The notes beneath the pieces were generated by a model. It ran no database searches. It worked only from the letters and a program-made list of their open reading frames with translations, and was not told where the DNA came from. A program made the position numbers and the translations under genes. Below are positions 23,351 through 33,596 of a stretch of DNA of 64,000 nucleotides, one piece after another; position 1 is the stretch's first letter; each line of letters starts with the position of its first letter. This stretch comes from Pseudomonadota bacterium (GTDB lineage: Bacteria > Pseudomonadota > Gammaproteobacteria > Burkholderiales > Burkholderiaceae_C): assembly GCA_021783695.1 (NCBI GenBank), contig JAJXTO010000009.1:28706-92705 (forward strand), read 5' to 3'.

Positions 23351-24613
23351 TCAGCCGCCGCGGCGCATCAGGTCGAAGAACTCGGCGTTGTTCTTGGTCT
23401 GCTTCATTTTGTCGAGCAGGAATTCCATTGCCTGAATTTCGTCCATGGGATAAAGCAGCTTGCGCAATATCCAGGATTTTTGCAGGATTTCCGGCTTGAG
23501 CAGCAGTTCTTCACGGCGTGTGCCGGAGCGGTTGATCAACATGGCCGGATAAACGCGTTTTTCGGACAGGCGGCGATCCAGGTGGATTTCCATATTGCCA
23601 GTGCCCTTGAATTCTTCGTAGATCACCTCGTCCATGCGGCTACCGGTATCGACCAGCGCTGTGCCGATGATGGTGAGTGAGCCGCCTTCTTCGATATTGC
23701 GCGCGGCGCCAAAAAAACGCTTCGGACGCTGCAGGGCGTTGGCATCCACGCCGCCAGTCAAAATCTTGCCGGAAGTCGGGATGACGGTGTTGTAAGCCCG
23801 CGCCAGACGGGTGATGGAATCGAGCAGGATGACCACATCCTTTTTCAGTTCGACCAGGCGCTTGGCTTTTTCGATCACCATTTCAGCCACCTGTACATGG
23901 CGCACCGCCGGCTCGTCGAAGGTGGAACTCACGACTTCGCCGCGCACCGAGCGCTGCATTTCTGTCACTTCTTCCGGGCGCTCGTCGATCAGCAGCACGA
24001 TGAGCACGACCTCCGGATGATTGTTGGTGATGGCGTGCGCCAGGGCCTGCAGCATCACGGTCTTGCCGCTCTTGGGCGGGGCGACCAGCAGGCCGCGCTG
24101 GCCTTTGCCAATGGGCGCGATGATGTCGATCACACGGCCAATGATGTTTTCCTCGCCCTTGATATCGCGCTCCAGACGCATGTGTTCCGTGGGGAACAGC
24201 GGCGTCAGGTTCTCGAACATGATCTTGTTCTTGTTCTCTTCAGGGGTCACGCCGTTGACGCGGTCGACCTTGACCAGTGCGAAGTAGCGCTCTCCGTCTT
24301 TCGGTACGCGCACTTCGCCTTCGATCGAGTCGCCGGTGTGCAGATTGAAGCGGCGGATCTGGCTGGGCGAAATGTAGATGTCATCCGGCGACGCCATGTA
24401 GCTCGACTCGGGAGCGCGCAGAAAGCCGAAGCCATCGGGCAGAACCTCCAGGCAGCCGTCGCCGAACACCTGCTCCCCGGTGCGGGCGTGCTTTTTGAGG
24501 ATGGCGAACATCAATTCCTGCTTGCGCAGGCGGCTGGCGTTCTCAATCTCGAACGACTGCGCCATTTCAAGCAGCTTGGAGACGTGCGTCGCTTTGAGTT
24601 CGGACAGATGCAT
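23351..24613 (-). CDS. rho: Transcription termination factor Rho
   Basis: [18 protein letters not shown]..., [12 protein letters not shown] Walker A, full length. Confidence 0.97.
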   Translation of the reverse strand: MHLSELKATHVSKLLEMAQSFEIENASRLRKQELMFAILKKHARTGEQVFGDGCLEVLPDGFGFLRAPESSYMASPDDIYISPSQIRRFNLHTGDSIEGEVRVPKDGERYFALVKVDRVNGVTPEENKNKIMFENLTPLFPTEHMRLERDIKGEENIIGRVIDIIAPIGKGQRGLLVAPPKSGKTVMLQALAHAITNNHPEVVLIVLLIDERPEEVTEMQRSVRGEVVSSTFDEPAVRHVQVAEMVIEKAKRLVELKKDVVILLDSITRLARAYNTVIPTSGKILTGGVDANALQRPKRFFGAARNIEEGGSLTIIGTALVDTGSRMDEVIYEEFKGTGNMEIHLDRRLSEKRVYPAMLINRSGTRREELLLKPEILQKSWILRKLLYPMDEIQAMEFLLDKMKQTKNNAEFFDLMRRGG

Positions 24614-24835
24614 GGTGAAAAGCTCGGGAGGGAAGGCTGCGATCCGGTCCGCCGTCATCGGGGCGGTGCATGACCCATGAAAAGGCTCACGCGAAGCAGC
24701 AGCAAAAAGAAGAGGGGGTAGGGATCAAACAGGCCGTGTGAGGTGTTTCACGGCGGGGCATCACGGTGCGGTGGCTCGGGTTGGCCAATCCGCCGGATTT
24801 GTTGCGCGGTGGTGATGACCGCGCAACATGAAGAA

Positions 24836-25165
24836 TTATAGGTGCGCGTCAACGAAGGCGGTCAACTGAGACTTGGACGCTGCCCCAACCTTGTTGCCCG
24901 CGAGCTCGCCGTTCTTGAACAGCAGCAGGGTCGGAATACCGCGGATCCCGAACTTGGCCGGGATGGATCGGTTCTCGTCCACGTTGACCTTCATGATGGC
25001 GAGTTTGCCCTGATATTCGCTGGCCAACTCGTCCAGTGTCGGGGCGATCATGCGGCAGGGACCACACCATTCCGCCCAGAAGTCCACCAGCACGGGCACT
25101 CCGGACTTGAGCACATCCTGCTCGAAGTCTGCGTCATTGGTGTGTTTGATCAGTTCGCTAGCCAT
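24836..25165 (-). CDS. trxA: Thioredoxin
   Basis: [19 protein letters not shown] active site; start at MASELIKHT. Confidence 0.96.
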   Translation of the reverse strand: MASELIKHTNDADFEQDVLKSGVPVLVDFWAEWCGPCRMIAPTLDELASEYQGKLAIMKVNVDENRSIPAKFGIRGIPTLLLFKNGELAGNKVGAASKSQLTAFVDAHL

Positions 25166-25325
25166 GGTCACCTCGATAGAAAGATTTGATGGGGATTTTG
25201 ACACAAAATGCCCGGGCTGCTCTGATCTCGATGGATCGGTCCAGAATCAGAGCCTGGGAAAACGCCTTGGTGGAGCCGGGGCCGCCAAACGTGTTGACGA
25301 CGTCGGCCTTGGCCACTTTGAATAA

Positions 25326-25433
25326 GGGGTGACGAGCCGTTCCCCCGGCACTCTCGGTAAACGGCTGTGGCTGCTTCGTTCCCGACCTGACCAAGTTCAC
25401 CGCGCCGCGATGCGAGGCGGCCCGTCACCGCCC
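25326..25433 (-). ncRNA. ffs: Signal recognition particle 4.5S RNA
   Basis: Minus strand carries GGTCAGGTCGGGAACGAAGCAGCC (conserved SRP Alu-less domain IV loop) enclosed by GGTGACGGGCCG...CGGCTCGTCACC terminal pairing. Confidence 0.92.
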
Positions 25434-25508
25434 ATTCTATGTTGTTTCGAATGGGACTGATCTCTGGGGCGGCACATGTCGTCTTGGGCTTTGACATCGA
25501 AGTGCGCT

Positions 25509-26564
25509 TCAGTTGCCGGTTTCGTCCATCAGCGCGCGGGCGTGGGCGATATGGCCGCGGTAGGCGTCGAAAATCTTGCGCAGCGCAGTGTCCATGCTGG
25601 CCTTGGGCGCCCAGTTCAGGTCGCGCATGGTGTTGGCGATCTTGGGCACGCGGTTTTGCACGTCCTGATAGCCCTTGCCGTAATACACGCCGGAACTGGT
25701 TTCGACCAGTTGCACCTGCCGGGCAAACTCGGCGTATTCGGGCACCGACGCGGCGATGCGCAGCATGTGCTCGGCCAGTTCGCGGATGGAGTGGTTGTTG
25801 GCCGGATTGCCGATGTTGTAGATGTTGCCGCTGGCCACACCGTCCTTGTTCTCGATGATTTTCATCAGTGCGTCGATACCGTCGTCGATATCGGTGAAGG
25901 CGCGTTTTTGCTGGCCGCCGTCGACCAGGCTGATGGTTTCGCCGCGCACGATGTGGCCGAGGAATTGCGTCACCACACGCGAGCTGCCTTCCTTGGCGGA
26001 GAAGATAGTGTCCAGCCCGGCGCCGATCCAGTTGAAAGGGCGGAACAGGGTGTAGTTCAGCCCTTCCTGCTGGCCGTAGGCGGCAATCACGCGGTCCATC
26101 AGTTGTTTGGAGCAGGCGTAGATCCAGCGCGGCTTGTTGATCGGGCCGTAGGTCAGCGGCGAGTTCTCGGGGTCGAACTCGGCGTCGGCGCTCATGCCGT
26201 AGACCTCGGAGGTGGAGGGAAACACCAGGTGCTTCTTGTGTTTGACCGCGGCGCGCACGATGGGCAGGTTGGCCTCGAAGTCGAGCTCGAACACGCGCAG
26301 CGGCGCCTTCACATAGGTGGCCGGGGTGGCGATGGCCACCAGCGGCAGGATGACGTCGCACTTGCGCACGTGGTATTCGATCCACTCTTTATTGATGGTG
26401 ATGTCGCCTTCGAAGAATTTGAAGCGCGGGTTGGCCAGCAGGTCGTCGATGCGGTCGGTGTTCATGTCCATGCCGTACACCTGCCAGTCGGTGGTGGCGA
26501 GGATGCGCTTGGACAGATGGTGCCCGATGAAGCCGTTGACGCCAAGGATGAGGATTTTTTTCAT
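25509..26564 (-). CDS. UDP-glucuronate decarboxylase/dehydrogenase domain protein (ArnA C-terminal-domain type) as a standalone gene
   Basis: ILGVNGFIGHHLSKRIL..., extended SDR with ArnA_DH-type sequence, SEVYGMSADAEFDPENSPL. Confidence 0.88.
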   Translation of the reverse strand: MKKILILGVNGFIGHHLSKRILATTDWQVYGMDMNTDRIDDLLANPRFKFFEGDITINKEWIEYHVRKCDVILPLVAIATPATYVKAPLRVFELDFEANLPIVRAAVKHKKHLVFPSTSEVYGMSADAEFDPENSPLTYGPINKPRWIYACSKQLMDRVIAAYGQQEGLNYTLFRPFNWIGAGLDTIFSAKEGSSRVVTQFLGHIVRGETISLVDGGQQKRAFTDIDDGIDALMKIIENKDGVASGNIYNIGNPANNHSIRELAEHMLRIAASVPEYAEFARQVQLVETSSGVYYGKGYQDVQNRVPKIANTMRDLNWAPKASMDTALRKIFDAYRGHIAHARALMDETGN

Positions 26565-27490
26565 GATTGCAGTCCTGCGAGATTTGAGAATTGTTGTGCG
26601 CTCAAGGGGTGATCGGGGCGGCCTGCGGCCCAGAGCTCGAGCAGGTGGATTGCACCGCCGTCAGCCGTTCTGGCAACGATCTGATCGCCCAGGCGATGTG
26701 GACCGACGGGTGCAGATGCCGCGAGATGCCCGGCCAGCTCGGGCCGCGCCAGCCGGGCACGAGCCACGATGAAGCGTTCGCCCTGCAGCTCGAAAAAGGC
26801 GCCGGGGTAGGGCGGCGCCACGGCGCGGATGAGGTTGTAAACCGCCTGCGCCGGTTGCGTCCAGTCGATGCGGCCGTCTTCGGGTTTGCGACCGCCGAAG
26901 TAGCTGCCGGTGGCCAGATCATTGGTGCGGCGCGGCACTTCGCCGCGCTGCAGTTGCGGCAGCACATTCCACAGCGCGATTTCTGCAGCCACAGTGAGCT
27001 TGTCGAACACATCCTTGGCGGTGTCGTCGGGCAGGATGGGCACCGCCTGCTGGGCGACGATGTCGCCGGCGTCGGGTTTGGCCTGCATGACATGCAGCGT
27101 GGCGCCGGTTTCGGTCTCGCCGTGCAACACGGCCCAGTTCACCGGGACCCGGCCACGATACTTGGGCAGCAGCGATCCGTGCATATTGAGCGCGGCAATG
27201 CGTGCTGCGGCCAGCAACGGCGGGGGCAGCATGCGGCGGAAGTAAAAGGAAAACAGGTAGTCGGGCGCGAGCGCGGCAACGCGGTCGATCAGTGCGTCAT
27301 CGACCGCGTCGTCCACATAGGCCACGGGCAAGCCGACCTCTGACGCCACATCCGCCACACGATCGAACCACAGGGTTTCGGTCGGGCTGTCCGGGTGGGT
27401 GACGACGAGATCGACCTGCACGCCGTGCGCCAGCAGCGTCTTGAGGCATCGCACCCCGACGTTGTGATAGGCGAAGACGACGGCTCTCAC
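26561..27490 (-). CDS. UDP-Ara4N formyltransferase-type protein (ArnA N-terminal-domain type) as a standalone gene
   Basis: Formyltransferase sequence (ALNMHGSLLPKYRGRVPVNWAVLHGETETGATLHVM); overlaps neighbouring arn genes. Confidence 0.88.
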   Translation of the reverse strand: MRAVVFAYHNVGVRCLKTLLAHGVQVDLVVTHPDSPTETLWFDRVADVASEVGLPVAYVDDAVDDALIDRVAALAPDYLFSFYFRRMLPPPLLAAARIAALNMHGSLLPKYRGRVPVNWAVLHGETETGATLHVMQAKPDAGDIVAQQAVPILPDDTAKDVFDKLTVAAEIALWNVLPQLQRGEVPRRTNDLATGSYFGGRKPEDGRIDWTQPAQAVYNLIRAVAPPYPGAFFELQGERFIVARARLARPELAGHLAASAPVGPHRLGDQIVARTADGGAIHLLELWAAGRPDHPLSAQQFSNLAGLQS

Positions 27491-28509
27491 GTCGCGCTGG
27501 CCTGCGCCGGTTGAGCCGCGGCTGCCGGGAGCGCGGCGTGCGGCACGAATACGCCAGGTTCGGGCGGCAGGTCTTGCAGCACCGCCTGCACCAGATAGCG
27601 CGGGCGGCCGCGCACCTGCTCGTAGATGCGGCCGATGTATTCCCCCAGCAGGCCGATGCTGAACAGCACCACGCCCAGCAGGAAGAAGGTGATGGCGAAC
27701 AGGGTGAACACCCCCTGCACCTGCGAGCCTTCGACAAAGCGCTGCACCATGAGGTAGAGGAACAGCGCCCCTGAAGCCAGCGCCAGCAGGATGCCCGAGT
27801 ACGACATGAGTTGCAGGGGGACGAGCGAGAAGCCGGTGACCAGATCGAAATTCAGCCGGATGAGCTTGAACAGCGAGTATTTGGAGTCTCCAGCCTGGCG
27901 TTCTTCATGCGCGACTTCGATTTCGGTGGGTTTGAGGGCGAAGGTGTAGGCCAGCGCCGGCACGAAGGTGTTGGCCTCGGTGCAGCGGTTCACTGTATCG
28001 ACCACGTCGCGGCCGTAGGCGCGCAGCATGCAGCCCTGGTCGGTCATGCGCACGCTGGTGATTTTTTCGCGCGTCCAGTTCATCGCCCGGCTGGCGCTGC
28101 GGCGAAACCAGCTGTCCTGCCGCATGCGGCGGATGGTGCCGACGTAGTCGTGGCCCTCACGCATCTTGGCCACCAGTTTGGCGATTTCCTCGGGCGGATT
28201 CTGCAGGTCGGCGTCGAGGGTGACGACGATGGGCGCGCGGGTGTGCTCGAAGCCGGCAAGAATGGCCATGTGCTGGCCGTAATTGCCGTTGAACAGCACC
28301 ACGCGGGTGACGTCGGGGCGCTGGCGTTGCTGCGCAGCCAGCAGTGCGGCTGAGCGGTCGCGGCTGCCGTCGTTGACGAACAGGATTTCGTAGGGGTCGC
28401 CCAGGGCGTCGAGCGCGGGGTAGAGACGGGCGAACAGGGCGGCGAGACCGGCTTCCTCGTTGTAGACGGGGATGACGACTGAGACGGCTGGATGGTGGTG
28501 CAGAGTCAT
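27487..28509 (-). CDS. arnC: Undecaprenyl-phosphate Ara4FN transferase-type glycosyltransferase
   Basis: GT2 domain (SVVIPVYNEEAGL), two C-terminal TM segments, genomic context. Confidence 0.9.
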   Translation of the reverse strand: MTLHHHPAVSVVIPVYNEEAGLAALFARLYPALDALGDPYEILFVNDGSRDRSAALLAAQQRQRPDVTRVVLFNGNYGQHMAILAGFEHTRAPIVVTLDADLQNPPEEIAKLVAKMREGHDYVGTIRRMRQDSWFRRSASRAMNWTREKITSVRMTDQGCMLRAYGRDVVDTVNRCTEANTFVPALAYTFALKPTEIEVAHEERQAGDSKYSLFKLIRLNFDLVTGFSLVPLQLMSYSGILLALASGALFLYLMVQRFVEGSQVQGVFTLFAITFFLLGVVLFSIGLLGEYIGRIYEQVRGRPRYLVQAVLQDLPPEPGVFVPHAALPAAAAQPAQASAT

Positions 28510-29642
28510 AGGCCGAATTGTCGCAGCACGGCGTCGAGGGCAGCAGTCACCCGCGTCACGTCACAGTTCTGCATGCCGGGGAAAAGCGGCAGGGTGAGGA
28601 TGGCCGCGCCAACGGCCTCGGCATGAGGAAAGTCGCCGGGCTGAAAGCCGCGCGCGCGATACAGGCTGAACAAATGGATGGGCGGGTAGTGCACGCCGGT
28701 GGTGATACCGCGGTCTTTGAGCGCCTGCATCAGCGCGGCGCGCCGCACCTGCGGTGGCGGCACGATCTGGAACATATGCCAGTTGCTTTGGGTCAGGTCG
28801 CGCGGGGGGAGCTGCACGCCGCGGGCTTCCAGATCAATGGCATCGAATGCGGCGAAGTAGTGCTGTGCCAGCTCGCGGCGGCGGGCGTTGAATTCTTCCA
28901 ACCGTTGCAACTGGCCCCAGCCCACGCGCGCGGCCACGTCGGTGAGGTTGGACTTGCCGCCGACCACGTCCACGTCCATGCCGTCGAGCCCGCTGCGCTG
29001 CACGCCCTGCAGGCGCAGACGGCGCGCCAGATCGACGTCGGCATCCGGTGGCAGCACCAGACAGCCGCCTTCGATGGAGGTGATGTTCTTGTTGGGATGG
29101 AAGCTGAATGAGGCGAAATCGCCGAAGCTGCCCACGCGTTTGCCGTGCCAGGTGCTGCCGATGGCTTGCGCCGCGTCTTCGATCACCCGCAGCTTGTGCC
29201 GTGCGGCAAGGGCGTCAATCGCGTCCAGGTCGGCGGGCAGGCCGGCCAGATGCACGGGCAGGATGGCACGGGTGCGCGGGGTGATGGCGGCTTCGATGCG
29301 CGCCGCGTCGATATTGCGCGTCGCCGGGTCGATGTCGACGAACACCGGCGTCGCTCCGACGGCCAGCACCACATTGCTCGTGGCCACCCACGACAGCGGC
29401 GTGGTGATGACCTCATCGCCCGGGCCGATGCCCAGCAGCCTGAGCGCCACGTCCATGGTCACGGTGCCCGAGGCGTAGGCCAGCACCGTGCGGCCGCCGA
29501 AATACGCGGACAGCGCCTGCTCGAACCGGGCGCACCACGGCCCGGTGGTGATCCAGCCCGAGCGCAGCACTTCGACGACCCCGGCGATGGTGTCTTCGTC
29601 GATGTCGGGGCGGGTGAAGGGAAGAATGTCCTGGGAGGTCAT
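28506..29642 (-). CDS. arnB: UDP-4-amino-4-deoxy-L-arabinose aminotransferase-type DegT/DnrJ protein
   Basis: DegT/DnrJ/EryC1 family (PFTRPDIDEDTIAGVVEVLRSGWITTGP, SFHPNKNITSIEGG). Confidence 0.92.
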   Translation of the reverse strand: MTSQDILPFTRPDIDEDTIAGVVEVLRSGWITTGPWCARFEQALSAYFGGRTVLAYASGTVTMDVALRLLGIGPGDEVITTPLSWVATSNVVLAVGATPVFVDIDPATRNIDAARIEAAITPRTRAILPVHLAGLPADLDAIDALAARHKLRVIEDAAQAIGSTWHGKRVGSFGDFASFSFHPNKNITSIEGGCLVLPPDADVDLARRLRLQGVQRSGLDGMDVDVVGGKSNLTDVAARVGWGQLQRLEEFNARRRELAQHYFAAFDAIDLEARGVQLPPRDLTQSNWHMFQIVPPPQVRRAALMQALKDRGITTGVHYPPIHLFSLYRARGFQPGDFPHAEAVGAAILTLPLFPGMQNCDVTRVTAALDAVLRQFGL

Positions 29643-29652
29643 GTGAGGATGT

Positions 29653-30024
29653 TCAGGCGCGGGCGACGATGATCACACCCGCGATGATCACGGCAATGCC
29701 GACGAGCTTCTGCACAGTGAGCGCCTCGCCGAACAGCCACCAGGCGGCAAACGCCGTGACCACATAGCCTAGCGAGATCATGGGGTAGGCGATGGAGACC
29801 TGCACGCGGGTGAGGGCCAGGATCCACACCACCACGGAAACCGCATAGAACGCCAAGCCCAGCAGGATCTGCCATTGCATCGCAAAGTGCAGGCCGGCAT
29901 GCCAGAGATTGCTTGCGGTGAAGTTGAAACGGCCCACCGTCTCGGCGCCGGACTTGATGAGCAGTTGCGCTGCGGCGTTCAGCAGCACACCCGTCAGCAC
30001 GAGAGCGAAGGCGACGGCGCTCAT
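29653..30024 (-). CDS. Small 4-TM EamA/SMR-like protein (ArnE/ArnF-type flippase subunit candidate)
   Basis: 123 aa, four hydrophobic segments, sits inside the arn operon; start overlaps arnT stop. Confidence 0.78.
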   Translation of the reverse strand: MSAVAFALVLTGVLLNAAAQLLIKSGAETVGRFNFTASNLWHAGLHFAMQWQILLGLAFYAVSVVVWILALTRVQVSIAYPMISLGYVVTAFAAWWLFGEALTVQKLVGIAVIIAGVIIVARA

Positions 30025-31826
30025 TGCACCGCCCCAAGCGGTGGGGGCGTGAGCGACGCGCCCGTGTTCCATGCTGCGGGCAGGCGGGTGGCCGCAGCCT
30101 GTGCCGCAGCGCCGTAGTCCTGCCCCGGTTTGGCAATGACGATGAAGCGAGTCGTGCGATCGATCACGGTCATGGGCAGGTGCAAAGCCTGCAGCGCGGG
30201 CAGACTGGACGGCGGCAGCAGCGCCAGCGGCAGTTGATCGGCCTCCCAGCGTTTGGCGAAATCAGCATAGGTCGGCACCCACAGACCGGGCTGTTGCGCG
30301 ATGCCGAAGTGCAGCTCGCCCTGATATTCCACCAGGGTCACGGTGCGGTCGAGGTAGAAGGGCAGGGTCTGGTCGTAGGTGCCCACGGCGTAGAACGGCT
30401 GGCCTGGATGAATCCACGGGCGGATAGCCTGCACCACGTCCTTGGTCGAGGCAGTGCGGCCCAGAATCTGGAACTGCTGGATACCCAGAGAAAATCCGAG
30501 GGTCATCGCCACACTGACGAGCAACACCGCTGCTGTGCGCCGCCCCTGCATTTCCCAGCGCCAGGCCAGCAGACCGCTGCCCAGCGCCAGCATGGCGGTG
30601 CCTTCCAGCCACCAGCCGAACTGCTGATACAGCGCGCCGGGTGTGATGGCATTGCCCAGCCGGTGCAACTGTGTGAAGCCGAGAATTGCCGCCAGCCCCA
30701 GCAGCGCCAGCAGCGCAAACTGCCAGCGCAGCGCGCCGCGCCGAGTCCGGTCGAGATAGTCTCCAATCAGTAGCGCAATGGCCGGGAAGATGGGCAGGAT
30801 GTAGGACGGCAGCTTGGATTTGGAGATGCTGAAAAACACAAAAATGAACACCACCCAGATGAGCAACATGCCCTGGGCATGCAGGGTGCGTCCCTGGGCG
30901 CCGCCAAATGCCGCGCCGCGCAGAGTGGGCTGGGAGGCGCTCTTCCACAGTGCCGGAACCAGGCTGCCCAGCCAGGGCAACACACCCAGGATCAGGATGG
31001 GAAAGAAGTACCACCACGGCCCGGGGCGCTTGAGCTCACTGGTGAGAAAGCGGGTGAACTGCTGGTAAATGAAAAAATAATCGAAAAACTCGGGGTTGCG
31101 CGCCTGGACCCAGATGAACCAGGGCGCGGCAATGGCGAGAAAGATCAACAGACCGCTGACGATGTAAAGCCGCGTCCACAGCTTCCAGTCGCGGTAGATC
31201 AGGGTGTAGAGCGCCAGCGCCGCGCCGGGCAGCAGGATGCCGATGAGTCCCTTGGAGAGCATGGCCAGCGCCATGAACGCCCAGCAGGCCCACATCCACC
31301 AGCGGGTCTGGGCACGGCTGGCGTCGGGCCGCTGCGCCAGCAAGAAGGCCATCAGACTCGCGGACATGGTGGCGGCGGTGCCCATGTCCAGCGTGTTGAT
31401 GTGGCTCATCGCGTTCCAGTAAAACATGCTGGCCAGCACCGCTGCGGCAAACACGCCGGTGCGGCGGTTGAACAGCCTTGTTCCGGCCCAACCGGTGAAC
31501 AGCACCGAAAACAACCCGGTGAGGCCGGTCCACAGCCGCGCCTGCCATTCGCCAAAGCCGAAGATCTCGTAGCTCACCGCCGTGGCCCAGTATTGCAGCG
31601 GCGGCTTCTCGAAGTATTTGAAGCCGTTGAGCCGCGGGGTGATCCAGTCGCCGCTCACCACCATTTCGCGCGGAATTTCGGCGTAGCGGCCTTCATCCGT
31701 TGGCACCAGATCGCGCCAGCCCAACGTGCCCAGCCACAGCACGACGAGAGCGGCAAACAGCGCCCAGATCAGGCCGCGCCCAGAGCCGGGATCGGATGCG
31801 GAAAAGTCTTGCGAGGAATGCGACAT
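30021..31826 (-). CDS. arnT: Lipid A L-Ara4N transferase-type GT83 membrane protein
   Basis: LGWRDLVPTDEGRYAEIPREMVVSGDWITPRLNGFKYFEKPPLQYW motif; true start at 31826, within a 1505 aa shadow-extended ORF. Confidence 0.92.
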   Translation of the reverse strand: MSHSSQDFSASDPGSGRGLIWALFAALVVLWLGTLGWRDLVPTDEGRYAEIPREMVVSGDWITPRLNGFKYFEKPPLQYWATAVSYEIFGFGEWQARLWTGLTGLFSVLFTGWAGTRLFNRRTGVFAAAVLASMFYWNAMSHINTLDMGTAATMSASLMAFLLAQRPDASRAQTRWWMWACWAFMALAMLSKGLIGILLPGAALALYTLIYRDWKLWTRLYIVSGLLIFLAIAAPWFIWVQARNPEFFDYFFIYQQFTRFLTSELKRPGPWWYFFPILILGVLPWLGSLVPALWKSASQPTLRGAAFGGAQGRTLHAQGMLLIWVVFIFVFFSISKSKLPSYILPIFPAIALLIGDYLDRTRRGALRWQFALLALLGLAAILGFTQLHRLGNAITPGALYQQFGWWLEGTAMLALGSGLLAWRWEMQGRRTAAVLLVSVAMTLGFSLGIQQFQILGRTASTKDVVQAIRPWIHPGQPFYAVGTYDQTLPFYLDRTVTLVEYQGELHFGIAQQPGLWVPTYADFAKRWEADQLPLALLPPSSLPALQALHLPMTVIDRTTRFIVIAKPGQDYGAAAQAAATRLPAAWNTGASLTPPPLGAVQ

Positions 31827-31964
31827 GGAGAAAAAGAGAGGTCGGTGCAAAGCCGGTGCAGGCCGCTGACGACCTGCCGGATAGCCGTGCATGGTAACGG
31901 GCGAAGGCTTGCAGGCCACTGAGGGAAGGTGCTGCAATGGGCGCAAGACAAACAGGAGACCGAC

Positions 31965-33596
31965 ATGACCTGGCCGACCCACACCGTGACCAATCAGGCA
32001 GCGCCCTTGCAGGATTACAACCTCTTTACCTCCGATCCCGCCTTGCAAGAGGCGCTGGTCCGTGGCGGCGCGGCCTGGGCGCAGGCCGACCTGGCGCTGC
32101 AGGGCCAGGAACTCGGCACCGCGTTCAGTTACGGCCAGGGCCGTCTCGCCAACCGGCATGACCCCGCACTCCATGCCTTCGACGCGCGGGGCTTCCGCCG
32201 TGACCAGATCGCGTTTCACCCCGCGTGGCATGCGCTGATGGCCGACATCGCCCGGCGCGGTCTGCACACCGGCCCTTGGGCGCAGCCCCGGCCCGGCGCG
32301 CATGCGGCGCGGGCCGCGGGATTCATCCTGCAGACGCAGATCGAGGCCGGGTCGATGTGCCCGACCACCATGACCTACGGCGCCATCCCTGCGCTCTCGC
32401 GCGATTCCATGCTCGCCCGCGACTGGCTGCCCACCCTGCTGCGGCGCGAGTACGACCCGAGCGACCAGCCGTTTTCGCGCAAGCGCGGCGGTCTGATCGG
32501 CATGGGCATGACCGAAAAGCAGGGCGGCTCGGATCTGCGCACCAACACCACCCATGCCGAGCCAGATGGCGCGGGCGGCTGGCGTCTGACCGGCCACAAA
32601 TGGTTTTTTTCCGCGCCCCAATGTGACGCCCATCTCGTGTTGGCGCAGACGCCTGGGGGCTTGAGCTGCTTCTTTGTGCCCCGCTGGACGCCGGACGGCA
32701 GCAAGAACCCGGTGCTGATCCAGCGTCTCAAGGACAAGCTGGGCAACCGCTCCAATGCCTCCGCCGAAGTGGAATTGCAGGGCGCCTGGGGCCACCTGCT
32801 CGGGGAGGAGGGACGCGGCATCCCCACCATTCTGGAAATGGGCACCTACACCCGTCTCGATTGTGTGCTGGGAACGACGGGGCTGATGCGCCAGGCGCTG
32901 AGTCAGGCGGTGCACTACGCACGGCACAGGCAGGCCTTCGGCGCCGCGCTGATCGAGCAGCCGCTGATGCGCAATGTGCTGGCCGACATGGCGCTGGAGG
33001 TCGAGGCCGCCATTGCCTTGGCCATGCGGCTGGCGCAGGCCTTCGACGCGCAGCATGATGAGGCGCAGATGCTGTTGCGTCGCCTGCTGACTCCGGCGGG
33101 CAAGTTCCGCATCTGCAAACGCGGCGCCGAACTGGCCGCCGAAGCCATGGAAGTGCTGGGCGGAAACGGCTATGTGGAAGACGATGTGCAGGCCCGCATC
33201 TACCGCGAAATGCCGGTGAACTCCATCTGGGAAGGCTCGGGCAATGTGATGTGCCTCGACGTGCTGCGCGCCCTGGGCAAGAACCAGCGCACCACCGAGG
33301 CGCTGATGGCCGAACTCGCCCCGGCCCAAGGGCGCAACGTCCATTTCGACGCCCACCTGCAGCGCCTGTCCACCGCCATGCGCAGCACGCAAGACCTGCA
33401 GAGCCGTGCGCGCTCCCTGACCCACGACCTCGTGCTGGCCATGCAAGCCGCGCTGCTGTTGCAGCACGCACCCGAACCCATCGCCCAGGCGTTCTGCGCC
33501 ACTCGTCTGGGCCGGGAGTGGGGTGGCGGCTTCGGCACCCTGCCGCACACCACCGACTTCGACACTCTGCTCAACCGTGCGTTGCAAACGCCCTAA
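31965..33596 (+). CDS. Acyl-CoA dehydrogenase family protein, AidB-like
   Basis: AidB-like N terminus (NQAAPLQDYNLFTSDPALQEAL), GMGMTEKQGGSDLRTNTT; AGGAG RBS. Confidence 0.85.
   Translation: MTWPTHTVTNQAAPLQDYNLFTSDPALQEALVRGGAAWAQADLALQGQELGTAFSYGQGRLANRHDPALHAFDARGFRRDQIAFHPAWHALMADIARRGLHTGPWAQPRPGAHAARAAGFILQTQIEAGSMCPTTMTYGAIPALSRDSMLARDWLPTLLRREYDPSDQPFSRKRGGLIGMGMTEKQGGSDLRTNTTHAEPDGAGGWRLTGHKWFFSAPQCDAHLVLAQTPGGLSCFFVPRWTPDGSKNPVLIQRLKDKLGNRSNASAEVELQGAWGHLLGEEGRGIPTILEMGTYTRLDCVLGTTGLMRQALSQAVHYARHRQAFGAALIEQPLMRNVLADMALEVEAAIALAMRLAQAFDAQHDEAQMLLRRLLTPAGKFRICKRGAELAAEAMEVLGGNGYVEDDVQARIYREMPVNSIWEGSGNVMCLDVLRALGKNQRTTEALMAELAPAQGRNVHFDAHLQRLSTAMRSTQDLQSRARSLTHDLVLAMQAALLLQHAPEPIAQAFCATRLGREWGGGFGTLPHTTDFDTLLNRALQTP

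Noticed and set aside
25158-25400. 80 aa minus-strand ORF between ffs and trxA
   Set aside because: Overlaps the 4.5S RNA gene and trxA start; no convincing RBS or domain.
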